A stretch of 64,000 nt of DNA. It comes from Alicyclobacillus tolerans. Its GTDB lineage: Bacteria > Bacillota > Bacilli > Alicyclobacillales > Alicyclobacillaceae. The notes beneath the pieces were generated by a model. The model ran no database searches. It was not told the DNA's origin and worked only from the letters and a program-made list of their open reading frames with translations. The DNA lies in the NCBI RefSeq assembly GCF_021739485.1, contig NZ_JAJFNK010000006.1:62001-126000 (forward strand), in the 5' to 3' direction. Each line of letters starts with the position of its first letter. The first letter of the stretch is position 1. Shown in pieces: positions 1-7,995 of the stretch. The position numbers and the translations under genes are program-made.

Positions 1-930
1 TTCCACCTGGCGAAAGTAGGCTGCCCGATGGTCCTGGTCGACACTGGGGTCAATTTCCCCGACTCTCGGCAAAGGATGTAAGATTCTCGCATGAGGTAAC
101 AGCAGGCCGAGTTCTGTCAGGCCGATGCTGTAGTCTTTGGCCGCCTGCGCTTCAGCGTCATCGACGAGCCGCTCTGTCTGAATGCGCGTTTGATACACGA
201 CATCGGTCGTCTTCAGCGCCTCGTGAAAATTCTCTCCCTGCTTTACGTCCAACCCTGAGGCCCGCAGCTGCTCGAGCATGTCTGAAGGCAAAGAGAGTGC
301 TTTGGGCGAGATTAACGTCACTTGCACCCCTTCAAACCAAGTCAAACACTGCAGCAGCGAGTGGACGGTCCGTCCGTACTTGAGGTCTCCGACCACCGTA
401 ATCTTTAAACCATCAAGATGCCCATATTCTCTCCACAAGGTGTACATATCCAACATGGCCTGCGTGGGGTGTTCCCCCGACCCTGTGCCCGCACTGATAA
501 CGGGGACCGGACTGTAGATACTTGCCTGTGCCACTGCATCGGTTTCGTGATGGCGGATGACGATAGCGTCCACATAGGAACCGACGACGCGAAAGACGTC
601 GCTGAGGGTCTCCCCTTTTTTGGCTGAAGAGTTTTCCAAGGCGTTTTCTGCGCCGATGATGCTGCCTCCCAGCCTCGTCAAAGCCGCCTCAAAAGACATC
701 CGGGTGCGCGTGCTCGGTTCGTAAAAGAGCGTCGCCACCATCGCTCCAGCCAACCGTTCACGGACAAGAGGGCGAGGTGTCTGGCGCAGCAGTTCCGCCT
801 TTTCAATCAGGGTCATGAGCCAGGAACGGGACAAATCCTTTACGGATACCACGTGCTTGAGGTTCGGTTGGCCTTGATTTGTTGTACTCTGTCCTTCGCG
901 CTTTGGACTGCTTTCCATTGAGCCATTCAA
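1..930 (-). CDS. pyrB: Aspartate carbamoyltransferase catalytic chain, 3' end cut by window edge
   Basis: Condenses carbamoyl phosphate with aspartate in pyrimidine synthesis. Translation of the minus strand shows the carbamoyl-phosphate loop STRTRMSFEAA and the motif GSGEHPTQA typical of ATCase/OTCase catalytic chains. The C-terminus lies outside the window. An ATG at 918 starts MESSPKREG, but a TTG at 930, four bases after the pyrR stop, is preceded by AGGAA at good spacing inside the last pyrR codons, so translation is probably coupled to pyrR; either start is possible. The gene follows pyrR directly and should be controlled by its attenuator. The uracil permease gene pyrP, found between pyrR and pyrB in B. 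subtilis, is missing here. Confidence 0.95.
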   Translation of the reverse strand, partial: MNGSMESSPKREGQSTTNQGQPNLKHVVSVKDLSRSWLMTLIEKAELLRQTPRPLVRERLAGAMVATLFYEPSTRTRMSFEAALTRLGGSIIGAENALENSSAKKGETLSDVFRVVGSYVDAIVIRHHETDAVAQASIYSPVPVISAGTGSGEHPTQAMLDMYTLWREYGHLDGLKITVVGDLKYGRTVHSLLQCLTWFEGVQVTLISPKALSLPSDMLEQLRASGLDVKQGENFHEALKTTDVVYQTRIQTERLVDDAEAQAAKDYSIGLTELGLLLPHARILHPLPRVGEIDPSVDQDHRAAYFRQVE

Positions 931-934
931 CGAG

Positions 935-1465
935 TTAGTTCCTGCCGACAATCCAGACGCCATCTTCGCCGTCAACCTCCCGTAAGTGAACCGAAATCAT
1001 TTCTTCTCTGGCCGTAGGTACATTTTTCCCCACGAAGTCAGGCCGAATCGGAAGTTCCCTGTGTCCCCGGTCAATCAAGACCGCCAACTGAATCATACGG
1101 GCTCGCCCAGAAGCCATCACGGCGTCCATTGCCGCGCGAACCGTGCGGCCCGTGTAGAGGACGTCGTCCACGAGTACAACGACTTTGTCAAGCACATCAA
1201 GTCCCGGCACGGGCGGTCTGGTGCCGTTTGTTCCCTTCACATCGTCGCGGTAGGGTCGGGCATCCAAGGTAAAAACCTCCGGACGAGACCCTTCAATTTC
1301 AAACATTCGATCCGCCAACCGCTGGGCTAAGTTGGCTCCCCTCGTCTGCACGCCTGCGAGCAGCACGCCTTGTAACCCCTTATTTCTTTCCAGGACTTCG
1401 TGAGACATTCTCGTGATGGATCGCTGCATACCAGAACCGTCCATAATCTGCGCCTTTCGCTGCAT
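935..1465 (-). CDS. pyrR: PyrR, RNA-binding attenuation regulator and uracil phosphoribosyltransferase
   Basis: PyrR binds a stem-loop in pyr leader RNA when UMP is plentiful and favours termination; it also has uracil phosphoribosyltransferase activity. The PRPP-binding motif VVLVDDVLYTGRT is intact and the protein ends at its usual length of about 177 residues. The open frame extends further upstream, but the start MQRKAQIMD aligns exactly with B. subtilis MNQKAVILD, so the 1465 ATG is preferred. A second ATG at 1444 has a nicely spaced AAAGG and cannot be ruled out. It is the first gene of the pyr operon here; an attenuator and promoter lie just upstream and pyrB follows after four bases. 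Confidence 0.96.
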   Translation of the reverse strand: MQRKAQIMDGSGMQRSITRMSHEVLERNKGLQGVLLAGVQTRGANLAQRLADRMFEIEGSRPEVFTLDARPYRDDVKGTNGTRPPVPGLDVLDKVVVLVDDVLYTGRTVRAAMDAVMASGRARMIQLAVLIDRGHRELPIRPDFVGKNVPTAREEMISVHLREVDGEDGVWIVGRN

Positions 1466-1545
1466 CCGAGGCATCCATCCTTTCGAAATCTTGCACGGCG
1501 GCCGAAACACTCGCGCACGGCTCCGAAACAGGGGCCCATGGTCGC

Positions 1546-1577
1546 AAAAAACGGCCGCCTCGTGAGAAAGGCAGCCG
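1546..1577 (-). terminator. Attenuator terminator in the pyr leader
   Basis: On the minus strand CGGCTGCCT, an eight-base loop and AGGCGGCCG form a nine-pair stem with one G-U pair, followed by six T. It lies about 80 bases before the pyrR start, where PyrR-controlled attenuators sit in Bacilli. Confidence 0.85.
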
Positions 1578-1626
1578 CGTGGACCGGATCCAGGCAGTCG
1601 GTCTGGATTCCGCTTGTTATACGACT

Positions 1627-1657
1627 CCTTACCAATCTCACGGGACTGGTTTAAAGG
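1627..1657 (-). promoter_or_regulatory. PyrR-binding loop / anti-antiterminator of the pyr leader
   Basis: The minus strand reads CCTTTAAACCAGTCCCGTGA then GATTGGTAAGG. This resembles the PyrR recognition hairpin of Bacillus pyr leaders (AGTCC...GAGA in the loop, closed by CCTT/AAGG). It lies about 50 bases before the terminator stem. Inferred action: PyrR with UMP stabilises this hairpin and lets the terminator form. Confidence 0.75.
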
Positions 1658-1676
1658 CAGCACATTGATTGACCTA

Positions 1677-1705
1677 ACTTTAGCAGTTCAAGGAATTCCC
1701 GTCAA
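1677..1705 (-). promoter_or_regulatory. Predicted sigma-A promoter of the pyr operon
   Basis: TTGACG (1700-1705) and TAAAGT (1677-1682) are separated by 17 bases on the minus strand. This places the start of transcription about 20 bases before the PyrR-binding loop. Confidence 0.6.
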
Positions 1706-1756
1706 GGCATAGATCCCAAGTTCTTGAGGCTTTCAACACGCCTTTGCGGACCTGGA

Positions 1757-2698
1757 TTACGATTCGCCCCGAAGCAGCTCTAACAAGCGCATCAGGTCAT
1801 CGGGCAATGGGGCGGAGAACGACAGCCATGCACCCGTTCGGGGATGCCGAAATCCGAGCGTCATGGCATGCAAGGCCTGCCCTTGCATGAGGTTCGCATG
1901 CTGCCGTTCTCCATACACGGGGTCTCCAACGAGCGAATGCCCGATGTAGGCCATATGAACACGGATCTGGTGCGTGCGCCCGGTTTCGAGCTGCAGTTCC
2001 AAATGGGTTGTATCCCGGAACCGTTCGAGCACCTTAAAGTGCGTCACGGAAGGCTTGCCGTGTCCGGTCACAGCCATTCGCTGGCGGTTTTTAGGATCGC
2101 GGCCAATTGGGGCATCCACAGTTCCATATTCGTGTACAATCCGTCCCTGAACCACAGCCTGGTAGAGCCGCTCCACCGAATGTTCCCGCAATTGCTGGGC
2201 CAGTGCGTGGTATGCCAAGTCGGTTTTAGCCAACATGAGCAGGCCTGAAGTATCCTTGTCAATGCGATGCACAACGCCAGGACGCAACTCGCCGCCGAGT
2301 GGGGAAAGCACAGTGTTGCGCCCGACAAGACCGTTCACCAAAGTGTTTCTTGTATGGCCTGCCCCAGGATGAACCACCAGACCCCTTGGCTTATTGACCA
2401 CCACAACGTCGTCGTCTTCGTACACCACTTCGAATTCGACGTCATCTCCGGCAATTTCAACTGGCGTTTCTCCAGGAACATCGACCTCAAATACATCCCC
2501 CAAAACAACGTCGTCGCTCGGCTTCAACTTGGTTCGTCCAGATTGAACGAATCCTTTTGCCAGCCACTGTTGTACCTGGGAACGGGAGACGTCGTAGTCG
2601 AGTTCTTGCAGAGCGTCGGCCAAGAACCGATCTACCCGGACCTTGTCACCGGACTCACCGGACAATTGTGCTTCAATAGTTTCCCGGATGGCTGTCAC
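1757..2698 (-). CDS. RluD-family 23S rRNA pseudouridine synthase (YlyB type)
   Basis: Isomerises uridine to pseudouridine in ribosomal RNA. The 313-residue protein has an N-terminal S4 RNA-binding domain (about residues 18-80, VDRFLADALQELDYDVSRSQ) and the catalytic motif HRIDKDTSGLLMLAK, whose aspartate is the family nucleophile. The ATG overlaps the lspA stop by four bases (ATGA), so the two are translationally coupled, as ylyB and lspA are neighbours in B. subtilis. Which uridine it modifies cannot be read from sequence. Confidence 0.92.
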   Translation of the reverse strand: MTAIRETIEAQLSGESGDKVRVDRFLADALQELDYDVSRSQVQQWLAKGFVQSGRTKLKPSDDVVLGDVFEVDVPGETPVEIAGDDVEFEVVYEDDDVVVVNKPRGLVVHPGAGHTRNTLVNGLVGRNTVLSPLGGELRPGVVHRIDKDTSGLLMLAKTDLAYHALAQQLREHSVERLYQAVVQGRIVHEYGTVDAPIGRDPKNRQRMAVTGHGKPSVTHFKVLERFRDTTHLELQLETGRTHQIRVHMAYIGHSLVGDPVYGERQHANLMQGQALHAMTLGFRHPRTGAWLSFSAPLPDDLMRLLELLRGES

Positions 2699-3168
2699 TG
2701 CGCCACATCCTTATCGTGCTCAGGTTTTGTTTGGGCGCGGTCTTTTAGCAGCGTGTACAACAAAAGAATAACCACCCCAGCGTCGATACAGACGTCTGCC
2801 AAATTGAACACCGGGAAATTGATGATTTTAAAGTAGACATAATCCGTCACCCAACCGAAGAACAGGCGGTCGCTGAGATTTCCAATGGCACCTCCGAGAA
2901 CTAAACCCAGTCCAATCTGAGGGAACCAGCGCCCCTTGAGCTTTCGCTGAACGTACACCACAAAGGCAATCACCACGAGGGCGATCAGTACCAATAAAAA
3001 CCTTTGATTAGGAAGAATCCCAAACGCCGCACCCGGATTTCGAATGTAGTCCAGATACAGCACTGGGGGGAAAACTGGATGTTCTGCGTACAAGGCCATA
3101 TGATGGCGCACCGTCCACTTGATCCACTGATCCAGCCCGTACACAACCAGCGCCAAAGCGTATACCAT
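2695..3168 (-). CDS. lspA: Lipoprotein signal peptidase (signal peptidase II)
   Basis: Membrane aspartyl protease that removes the signal peptide from prolipoproteins after lipidation. At 157 residues it has normal length, four predicted membrane segments and the family motifs NPGAAFGIL, GGAIGNLSDR and FNLADVCIDAG; the catalytic aspartates lie in the last two. AAAGGTG stands eight bases before the ATG. It is coupled to the pseudouridine synthase gene. A likely client in this window is the Ger(x)C lipoprotein at 49909-51198. Confidence 0.96.
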   Translation of the reverse strand: MVYALALVVYGLDQWIKWTVRHHMALYAEHPVFPPVLYLDYIRNPGAAFGILPNQRFLLVLIALVVIAFVVYVQRKLKGRWFPQIGLGLVLGGAIGNLSDRLFFGWVTDYVYFKIINFPVFNLADVCIDAGVVILLLYTLLKDRAQTKPEHDKDVAQ

Positions 3169-3300
3169 GTTCGTTTCACCTTTCGTACCAAACGGCTTGA
3201 TTGTCTGTTGCCCAGTCTACCATACTTTGGCGGCGCTTTCGAACGCTTGGTCTGCGCGATTGAGCAGAAATCAAATGCGACGACGGTACAGACTGCGTCC

Positions 3301-3909
3301 CTATGGCAATTGCTGACGGTACTGCTCGTTGGAAATCTCGTCGATGCTGTCGACGATCCCTTCGTTGTCGTCCAGAAAAATTTGTTCATAATTGTGCTCG
3401 TACCCAGGACGTTCGTTATAGCGCTCTACGGCTTGCCAGGAATCTTCTCCATCGAATACGACCGCACTGGTGTCATCGGTGTCTGTGCGGCCGTATCCCG
3501 GATACAAAAACTCTTCTTCAATCGGCCTTTGCCGGTCCGGGTGGGTTTCCTCGACCTTGCGCTGGCACTGTACGCAGGTGGTGGCCAGTGGAAAAGCCTC
3601 CAAACGCTCTACAGCGATAGGCTGTCTGCACTCGCTGCAGGTGCCGTAGGTGCCGTTTTCGATGGAATCCAGTGCGCGGTCTATTTGCTGCAGCCGGAGT
3701 TTATCTGTGTCTCGCAATGCCAAGTCTTTGCTGCGTTCGAACACCTCTGTGCCAATATCTGCCGGATGGTTGTCATAGACCGAGAGTTCGGAAAGCTCGT
3801 CCGCCATTGTGTCGTCGAGACCATACTGTCCAGAGCGTTCAAGTCGCTGCGAAATCTCCTCTTTCGCTTCCACCAGCCACTGCTTTTGTTGGGACCACTG
3901 TTCTGCCAT
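3301..3909 (-). CDS. TraR/DksA-family zinc-finger protein (YlyA-like)
   Basis: About 202 residues, starting at MAEQWSQQKQW after a G-rich ribosome binding site. The N-terminal half is helical and charged. A four-cysteine finger follows (CSECRQPI ... CVQCQR, about residues 98-122), typical of DksA/TraR proteins that reach into the RNA polymerase secondary channel. The C-terminal tail is acidic. In B. subtilis a gene of this family, ylyA, occupies this place next to lspA, and its product binds RNA polymerase and affects spores. The assignment rests on family and position. A longer open frame starts at 4029 but lacks family-like sequence upstream of residue 41. Confidence 0.85.
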   Translation of the reverse strand: MAEQWSQQKQWLVEAKEEISQRLERSGQYGLDDTMADELSELSVYDNHPADIGTEVFERSKDLALRDTDKLRLQQIDRALDSIENGTYGTCSECRQPIAVERLEAFPLATTCVQCQRKVEETHPDRQRPIEEEFLYPGYGRTDTDDTSAVVFDGEDSWQAVERYNERPGYEHNYEQIFLDDNEGIVDSIDEISNEQYRQQLP

Positions 3910-4098
3910 ACCGATTCCCCCACACATGTCTATTCGAGAGTCATTGTGCGCGAAGACAGGCGGCCTCATGTAGCCCTCATTTTCCCAGATTTGTTCATTG
4001 AATATGTTCAAAAGACTGTCACCGTGCAAGTGGGTGAATCAGTGTATGATAGATCAGAGGACCACAAACAGAGGAGTTAGAGAAATGGAGAGAGTAGT

Positions 4099-4275
4099 TT
4101 GCGACGGTATCAACTGAATGCCTTGGCTTTGATTCTCATGTGGATTGGGGCTTTGGAGGTTGCCGCTAGTTTTTTGGCCAAATTTTGGTTCCAATACACA
4201 ATCCAGTTCACGCCGTTTTTCTTTCTAGCTCTTCTCGTTGGAATCGGCCTGTATGTCTTGGCTCGTTTCGTTTAG
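4099..4275 (+). CDS. Small two-helix membrane protein, unknown
   Basis: A 58-residue frame starting at TTG six bases after GGAGAG. It begins with a basic LRRYQ and contains two hydrophobic stretches (residues 8-25 and 38-55) separated by AKFWFQYTIQF. It is read against the flanking minus-strand genes, in the place where ileS would be expected. I do not recognise a family. Support is the ribosome binding site, the clean membrane-protein composition and its isolated position. Confidence 0.5.
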   Translation: MRRYQLNALALILMWIGALEVAASFLAKFWFQYTIQFTPFFFLALLVGIGLYVLARFV

Positions 4276-4589
4276 ATGGTCTCTCCCCTTCCTGAAGACG
4301 CATCTAGGTTTGACACCGCAATTGAACGGTGCCGTCATGTTGCGGAGTACCGTGACGCACCGCGATTACCAACGTGTGCACGAACAAACTACAGGCATTG
4401 GATCCAAGGCAGTGCAGGCACTGTCCGGCTCGGCGGGCGTGGTGTTGCGAACTGCGAAAATGACGCCGAACCCAACTCAATCCCGAATCGCATAGAATGC
4501 ACCCGCCGGCAGGTCCAATGCCGTTGGTTTTACAGCGCTCCACCGCGGCCAGTCCGTCGCGGCCAGCACGGAAAGCTCTCTCGCGAGGA
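4276..4589. other. Intergenic stretch without a confident gene
   Basis: About 310 bases between the small plus-strand gene and divIVA. Several overlapping frames are open, including a plus-strand one ending at 4495, but none has a ribosome binding site or a recognisable motif. No ileS remnant or T-box was recognised. Confidence 0.4.
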
Positions 4590-5108
4590 TTACAACGCCG
4601 ACTCCGATCGCGCCACTTCCTTAAAGCTGGGATCCCTGAGCGTCAATTCCCGGTCGAAGCTCTCCCATTCCCCGGATTCCAGCATTTCGAGCTGTGCCTG
4701 AATCAAAGAGCGGAATCGGGCCCGGAAAATTGCCGCGTGCTTTTGCACTTCTTCCACCTCAAGAGCCATCTTTCTGGACTTGTTCAACGCCTCGCTGACA
4801 ATCCTGTCTGCGTTTTTCTCTGCTTCCTTTATGATGAGCTGCGCTTCTTTGCGGGCATTTGTTTTGACTTCCTCAGCCGTTTCCTGTGCAATAATAATGG
4901 ACTTACTGAGGCTTTCCTCGATGTTCGTGAAGTGTTTGAGTTTCTCAGTCAACATTTCAATCTTGTCTTCAAGGTCTTTGTTTTGACGAATCAGTCCTTC
5001 ATAGTCTTGGATGATCCGTTCCAGGAAATCATCCACTTCGTCTTCGTCATAACCTCGAAACGAACGTCCAAATTCCTTATTGTGAATATCCAGCGGAGAT
5101 AGTGGCAA
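4590..5108 (-). CDS. divIVA: Cell division/polarity protein DivIVA
   Basis: Coiled-coil protein that binds negatively curved membrane at septa and poles and recruits division and sporulation partners. The start is TTG at 5108, nine bases after GGGAGG, giving MPLSPLDIHNKEF. This matches the conserved DivIVA N-terminus, followed by SFRGYDEDEVDDFLERI, the signature of the membrane-binding domain. The rest (about residues 30-150) is coiled coil. Length is 172 residues. It lies directly upstream of the gap where ileS would be, and downstream of ylmH as in B. subtilis. Confidence 0.95.
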   Translation of the reverse strand: MPLSPLDIHNKEFGRSFRGYDEDEVDDFLERIIQDYEGLIRQNKDLEDKIEMLTEKLKHFTNIEESLSKSIIIAQETAEEVKTNARKEAQLIIKEAEKNADRIVSEALNKSRKMALEVEEVQKHAAIFRARFRSLIQAQLEMLESGEWESFDRELTLRDPSFKEVARSESAL

Positions 5109-5215
5109 CGGAATTCGCCTCCCGAATTCGACAAATTGGCGCAACAATGATAAGAAATCGACAAAATGACCCTAAACATATTCGACGATGCATTGACAAC
5201 TCCTGCAAGTTTCGC

Positions 5216-6004
5216 TCATCGGGTTCTCGAGCGAATGACCCCTACTTCGATGCGATGACGTTCCTTTTTCGACGTCCCCAAATCCTGAATCACCTTGACT
5301 CTGCCAAAGCCGCGGATCGACAAGATGTCCCCGGCCGCCAACAGCTCGTCCGGTTTTTCGAGTTCCGTAAAATTTAAAGACACCCATCCTTTGGCAATCG
5401 CATCCTGAGCTTGGCCCCGAGAGAAGTGACAGGCTTGCGCCAGCACGGCATCGGCCCGATACGAGGCGGCGCTGATGACCGCGTGTTCCATGCGGGGCTC
5501 TTCAAATGCCACACTGCGCGTGACGAGCTCAGGCACGACGCTTTCTCTTCCCACTTGGTGCCAGTGTGTCAGCAAAAAGCCAGATACATCCTGAGTTGTC
5601 AGCACGTATCCTGCATCTTGAAGAATTTGAATGTCTCCCACTTTCCGCCGATCGATTCCTGTTCCCAGAACGGATCCTAACATGCTCCCGTGGGAGTTGG
5701 CCCGGGCGTCTAATTGAATGGCAAGGACCGCAATCTGAAAGTCCTGCGGTTCTGGGTGCCAATCGCCAGGCATCAAAAGAGCTCGCCGGCGTTCGGCAAA
5801 TTCGTATCCTCCATACATTGAGGCGGTCATTGAAACCCGGTTCGCAGCCGCAGAGAGTAAAATTTGTTCTCTCGGTGTCAAAAAATCAGTCAAAACCCAG
5901 TTGGAGCGGGCGTTGACTTGGTCTATCCAGTCCTCGATCCGCCGCAGAAACGGGCGTTCAGACGGACGAATGAAGCTGTCATGGGCATTGAGATGAGATG
6001 TCAT
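5216..6004 (-). CDS. ylmH: YlmH-family S4-domain RNA-binding protein (RqcP2-like)
   Basis: The 262-residue protein has the YlmH-type N-terminal domain (MYGGYEFAERRRALLMP) and a C-terminal S4 domain (about residues 183-240, HFSRGQAQDAIAKGWVSLN). YlmH proteins bind ribosomal RNA; in B. subtilis the S4 proteins RqcP and YlmH act in ribosome-associated quality control. Position between ylmG and divIVA is conserved. It starts four bases after the end of ylmG. Confidence 0.92.
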   Translation of the reverse strand: MTSHLNAHDSFIRPSERPFLRRIEDWIDQVNARSNWVLTDFLTPREQILLSAAANRVSMTASMYGGYEFAERRRALLMPGDWHPEPQDFQIAVLAIQLDARANSHGSMLGSVLGTGIDRRKVGDIQILQDAGYVLTTQDVSGFLLTHWHQVGRESVVPELVTRSVAFEEPRMEHAVISAASYRADAVLAQACHFSRGQAQDAIAKGWVSLNFTELEKPDELLAAGDILSIRGFGRVKVIQDLGTSKKERHRIEVGVIRSRTR

Positions 6005-6008
6005 GAAG

Positions 6009-6299
6009 TCAACCTCGCATCAGTAAATGGAACAAAACGTTGAAAGCGTATACCAGGACGGCGAAGTATACGGCCACTGCCGCAGCAAACGACAAGTCTA
6101 AGGCCACGCCTCCTAAGCGCAGCTTTGGAATGAATCGAAACAAGCGCACGTATGGGTCGGTGGCAAGTTGAAGCGCATGGCCCATTTTCGTCTGTACCAA
6201 GTCCGGAATCCAAGAAATGACGGCGGTCGCAATGAGGACATAACCATACGCATAGAATAAAAATTGCGAGACATCCAATAACTTGAAGTACAACGACAT
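6009..6299 (-). CDS. ylmG: YggT-family membrane protein YlmG
   Basis: A 96-residue protein with two YggT-type membrane repeats (about residues 12-30 and 68-90) around a loop containing DPYVRLFRFIPKLRLGG, which is typical of the family. Members are linked to division-site or membrane organisation, but the mechanism is unknown. The start may be ATG 6299 or TTG 6293, the latter better spaced from GAGAGGAG. It follows ylmE after nine bases; sepF, which lies between ylmE and ylmG in B. subtilis, is absent. Confidence 0.9.
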   Translation of the reverse strand: MSLYFKLLDVSQFLFYAYGYVLIATAVISWIPDLVQTKMGHALQLATDPYVRLFRFIPKLRLGGVALDLSFAAAVAVYFAVLVYAFNVLFHLLMRG

Positions 6300-6307
6300 G
6301 GCTCCTC

Positions 6308-7027
6308 TCAGGAATGATGATGATAAGATGGATCCATCAGGCGCCGGCCAATCCGGACCATCGTCGCTCCCTCTTCAACCGCAATCTCAAAGTCATTGGA
6401 CATTCCCATCGACAACTCGCAGACCTTTGGATCCCCCAACTCGCTCTGGACCTCCGACAACAATTGCCTCAAGCCCGAAAACACGGTGCGGGTGGCTTCC
6501 GGCATTTCTTCTTCAGGGGCCATGGTCATCAGGCCTGTCAAGCGAAGGCCTGGAAGCAGGTGGATACGCTTTGCCGCAGCGACCACATCGTCCGGCGACA
6601 GGCCGCCTTTCGACAGCTCCCCAGAGACGTTGACCTGAATCAACACGTTTATCGGCTTGTCCCAGCGAGCCGTATAATCACTCACGGCCTGCGCCAGCTC
6701 AAAACTGTCAATGGAGTGAATCCACGCGAAGTGCGGGACCACATATTTAATCTTGTTGGTCTGCAGTCGACCAATAAAGTGCCATACGGCTTCACTGGCA
6801 CGCGGAGATTCCAGCTTCGGTTTGGCCTGTTGCCAGCGGTTTTCCCCAAACTCGCGGATTCCGGCATCCAGCAGCGGACTGACGTCCTCAGGAGGAACCG
6901 TTTTGGTCACGCCAATCAAGCGAATATCCTGAGGATTTCTTCCTGCGCGCCGCGCGGCCGCCGCGATGGCTGCTTCGACAAGGATTCGGTTTTTTTGATA
7001 ATCGGATGCCTGGTTCAGCGTACTCAC
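6308..7027 (-). CDS. ylmE: YggS/YlmE-family pyridoxal phosphate homeostasis protein
   Basis: Binds PLP on a lysine and buffers its free level. The 239-residue chain shows the PLP-lysine motif IRLIGVTKTVPPE, then FGENRWQQAKPK and WHFIGRLQTNK, all diagnostic of the family, and SMGMSNDFEIAV near the C-terminus. It starts with GTG close to AAGGG. It lies between ylmD and ylmG in the ylm operon. Confidence 0.94.
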   Translation of the reverse strand: MSTLNQASDYQKNRILVEAAIAAAARRAGRNPQDIRLIGVTKTVPPEDVSPLLDAGIREFGENRWQQAKPKLESPRASEAVWHFIGRLQTNKIKYVVPHFAWIHSIDSFELAQAVSDYTARWDKPINVLIQVNVSGELSKGGLSPDDVVAAAKRIHLLPGLRLTGLMTMAPEEEMPEATRTVFSGLRQLLSEVQSELGDPKVCELSMGMSNDFEIAVEEGATMVRIGRRLMDPSYHHHS

Positions 7028-7119
7028 CTTCCCTTATACCTTTTCACTATGAGCACGCAAAAATCCTTCTGGTTCGCAGGACTCCACAGATGCACGGCGT
7101 TAAAAACGCGCGCTGCCGG

Positions 7120-7932
7120 TCAAACCAAACGGACGGCGCCGAGCAGCCGGCCTGTGCGCCCTTGCTCCGCGCGATGGGAAAACAACACATCCGTGTGGCA
7201 AGCCGTGCAGACTCCCGTATCGTGAACGCGATCGTTTAAAACGCCCGCTGCCAACAAGTCAGAACGGACGCACGAATGCAGGTTCAACAGATACTTGCCG
7301 GGCTTGTTGGGGCGTTTGACCACGTGTTGCCAGCCAAACTGATCGATGACGATTCCGGCCACCGTCTCGCTCACTTCATAACAACACTGGCGAATCGACG
7401 GGCCCATCCAAACGTCGATATCCTCAGCCCGGCATCCAAATTGCTGGTGCATGGTCTCCACGACGTTGCGAACGATATGGCCAACCGTGCCCTTCCAGCC
7501 CGAATGGGCGGTGGCAATTACCCTCTTCACCGGATCGAAAAACAAAACGGGAATACAATCCGCAGTCAACACAACGAGGGTCAAACCCGGAGTGTCAGTC
7601 ACGAGCGCGTCTACATCCGAAACAGGGCGGTGCAAGTCGTCTGAGCCGCGTCCCCGGTCCTCTAGCCCGACCACCGCGACGTTGGTCCCGTGCACCTGTT
7701 CGCCGACGATCCAATCCTCCAGCGAACCGCCAAGTTCGATGCCGCAAGTCTGGCGATTAAACGCAACGCGTTGCGGATCGTCTCCTACGTGCAACCCAAC
7801 GTTGAGACCGGTGTACGGCGCCAAACTTGCACCGTGCGGACGAAACGAGAACAAGCCACGCGCGAGGTCTTCCGGCCAACGTGGCTTTATCCAAATGGGG
7901 CCTTCTGCGAATCCGTGCCAATTCGCAAACAT
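7120..7932 (-). CDS. ylmD: YlmD/YfiH (LACC1)-family multicopper-like protein, purine nucleoside phosphorylase
   Basis: Family members were once called polyphenol oxidases; they are now known as purine nucleoside phosphorylase and adenosine deaminase enzymes. Family motifs TADCIPVLFFDP, ATAHSGWKGTVG and VWMGPSIRQCCYEV supply the catalytic histidine and cysteine residues. Length is 270 residues, normal. AAGGAG stands eight bases before the ATG. It is the gene before ylmE, as in B. subtilis. Its role in a division-gene operon is not known. Confidence 0.92.
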   Translation of the reverse strand: MFANWHGFAEGPIWIKPRWPEDLARGLFSFRPHGASLAPYTGLNVGLHVGDDPQRVAFNRQTCGIELGGSLEDWIVGEQVHGTNVAVVGLEDRGRGSDDLHRPVSDVDALVTDTPGLTLVVLTADCIPVLFFDPVKRVIATAHSGWKGTVGHIVRNVVETMHQQFGCRAEDIDVWMGPSIRQCCYEVSETVAGIVIDQFGWQHVVKRPNKPGKYLLNLHSCVRSDLLAAGVLNDRVHDTGVCTACHTDVLFSHRAEQGRTGRLLGAVRLV

Positions 7933-7995
7933 TGCGCCAACTCCTTACTTTTTGGTAAATCCATCTTACCCTAGAAGAAGCAGTGTTGGCGACCC

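Noticed and set aside
4276-4495. Plus-strand frame after the small membrane protein as a second gene
   Set aside because: No ribosome binding site, no recognisable motif and competing open frames; described only as intergenic.
4590-5147. divIVA starting at 5147
   Set aside because: The extra 13 residues are unlike DivIVA and the TTG at 5108 follows GGGAGG and gives the conserved MPLSPLDIHNKEF.
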